Positions 41,260-41,284 of a DNA stretch of 41,284 nucleotides are shown here, in pieces (position 1 is the stretch's first letter; the number at the start of each line of letters is the position of its first letter). Made by a program: the position numbers and the translations under genes. Origin of the DNA: an uncultured Monoglobus sp. (GTDB taxonomy: Bacteria; Bacillota; Clostridia; Monoglobales; Monoglobaceae). The stretch is taken from contig CANPWW010000014.1 of NCBI GenBank assembly GCA_947585115.1, positions 1 to 41,284 on the forward strand, read 5' to 3'. The notes below the pieces were generated by a model. That model saw only the letters and a list, made by a program, of their open reading frames with translations. It had not been told where the DNA came from and made no database searches.

Positions 41260-41284
41260 AGAGTGAAAATTGCGATTTCACTCT
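41260..41284. other. Inverted repeat at the right window edge
   Basis: AGAGTGAAA (41260-41268) pairs with TTTCACTCT (41276-41284) over a 7-nt loop. It may continue past the window. The preceding 41124-41259 is AT-rich with no gene that I can see. Confidence 0.5.

Overview
The window reads as chromosome of an anaerobic, spore-forming Clostridia (Bacillota), probably an uncultured gut pectin degrader related to Oscillospirales or Monoglobus. Four things support this: strong AGGAGG-type ribosome binding sites with consensus sigma-A promoters, a ferredoxin-dependent 2-oxoacid oxidoreductase, the sporulation protein YunB, and two very large secreted rhamnogalacturonan lyases. The genus placement is inference.

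Layout. 1-1210: start of a leftward gene that leaves the window, then a leftward EamA permease. 1253-7780: yunB, then a rightward operon from a perfect promoter (RseC-like protein, ParA-like ATPase, four-subunit 2-oxoacid:ferredoxin oxidoreductase, ABC-F ATPase). 7845-13032: PucR-type regulator, 31-residue membrane peptide, CtpA protease, unknown protein, greA-lysS. 13033-15100: small accessory island with a 44-residue membrane peptide, a PD-(D/E)XK nuclease and a divergent HipB-like regulator without HipA. 15220-19545: membrane-anchored unknown, ArsR-type zinc sensor, long-form ileS. 19514-26000: leftward block of a secreted S41 protease with a small secreted partner, then ddl-murI-ywiB-argS, a cell-wall and translation operon. 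26135-31903: hybrid histidine kinase and polyamine genes (speE, speB, carboxynorspermidine synthase). 31919-40137: DinJ-YafQ toxin-antitoxin pair followed 13 nt later by a PL11 lyase, then a second larger PL11 lyase. 40185-41042: leftward DUF11 protein with no signal peptide and a sigma-K-like promoter.

The least expected structure lies between genes. A 35-bp element built of five heptamers (consensus CTAATCA, last unit CTACGTT) occurs five times, with a sixth divergent array. Two copies end flush against the AGGAGG ribosome binding site of a gene. Two others supply the last six codons and the stop codon of a leftward gene, in the same frame and ending in the same heptamer. The copies sit among REP-like palindromes, and two form a 119-bp inverted pair resembling a miniature mobile element.

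No tRNA, rRNA, CRISPR array, recognisable riboswitch or insertion sequence was seen. All calls come from reading the sequence and family knowledge; no database search was run.
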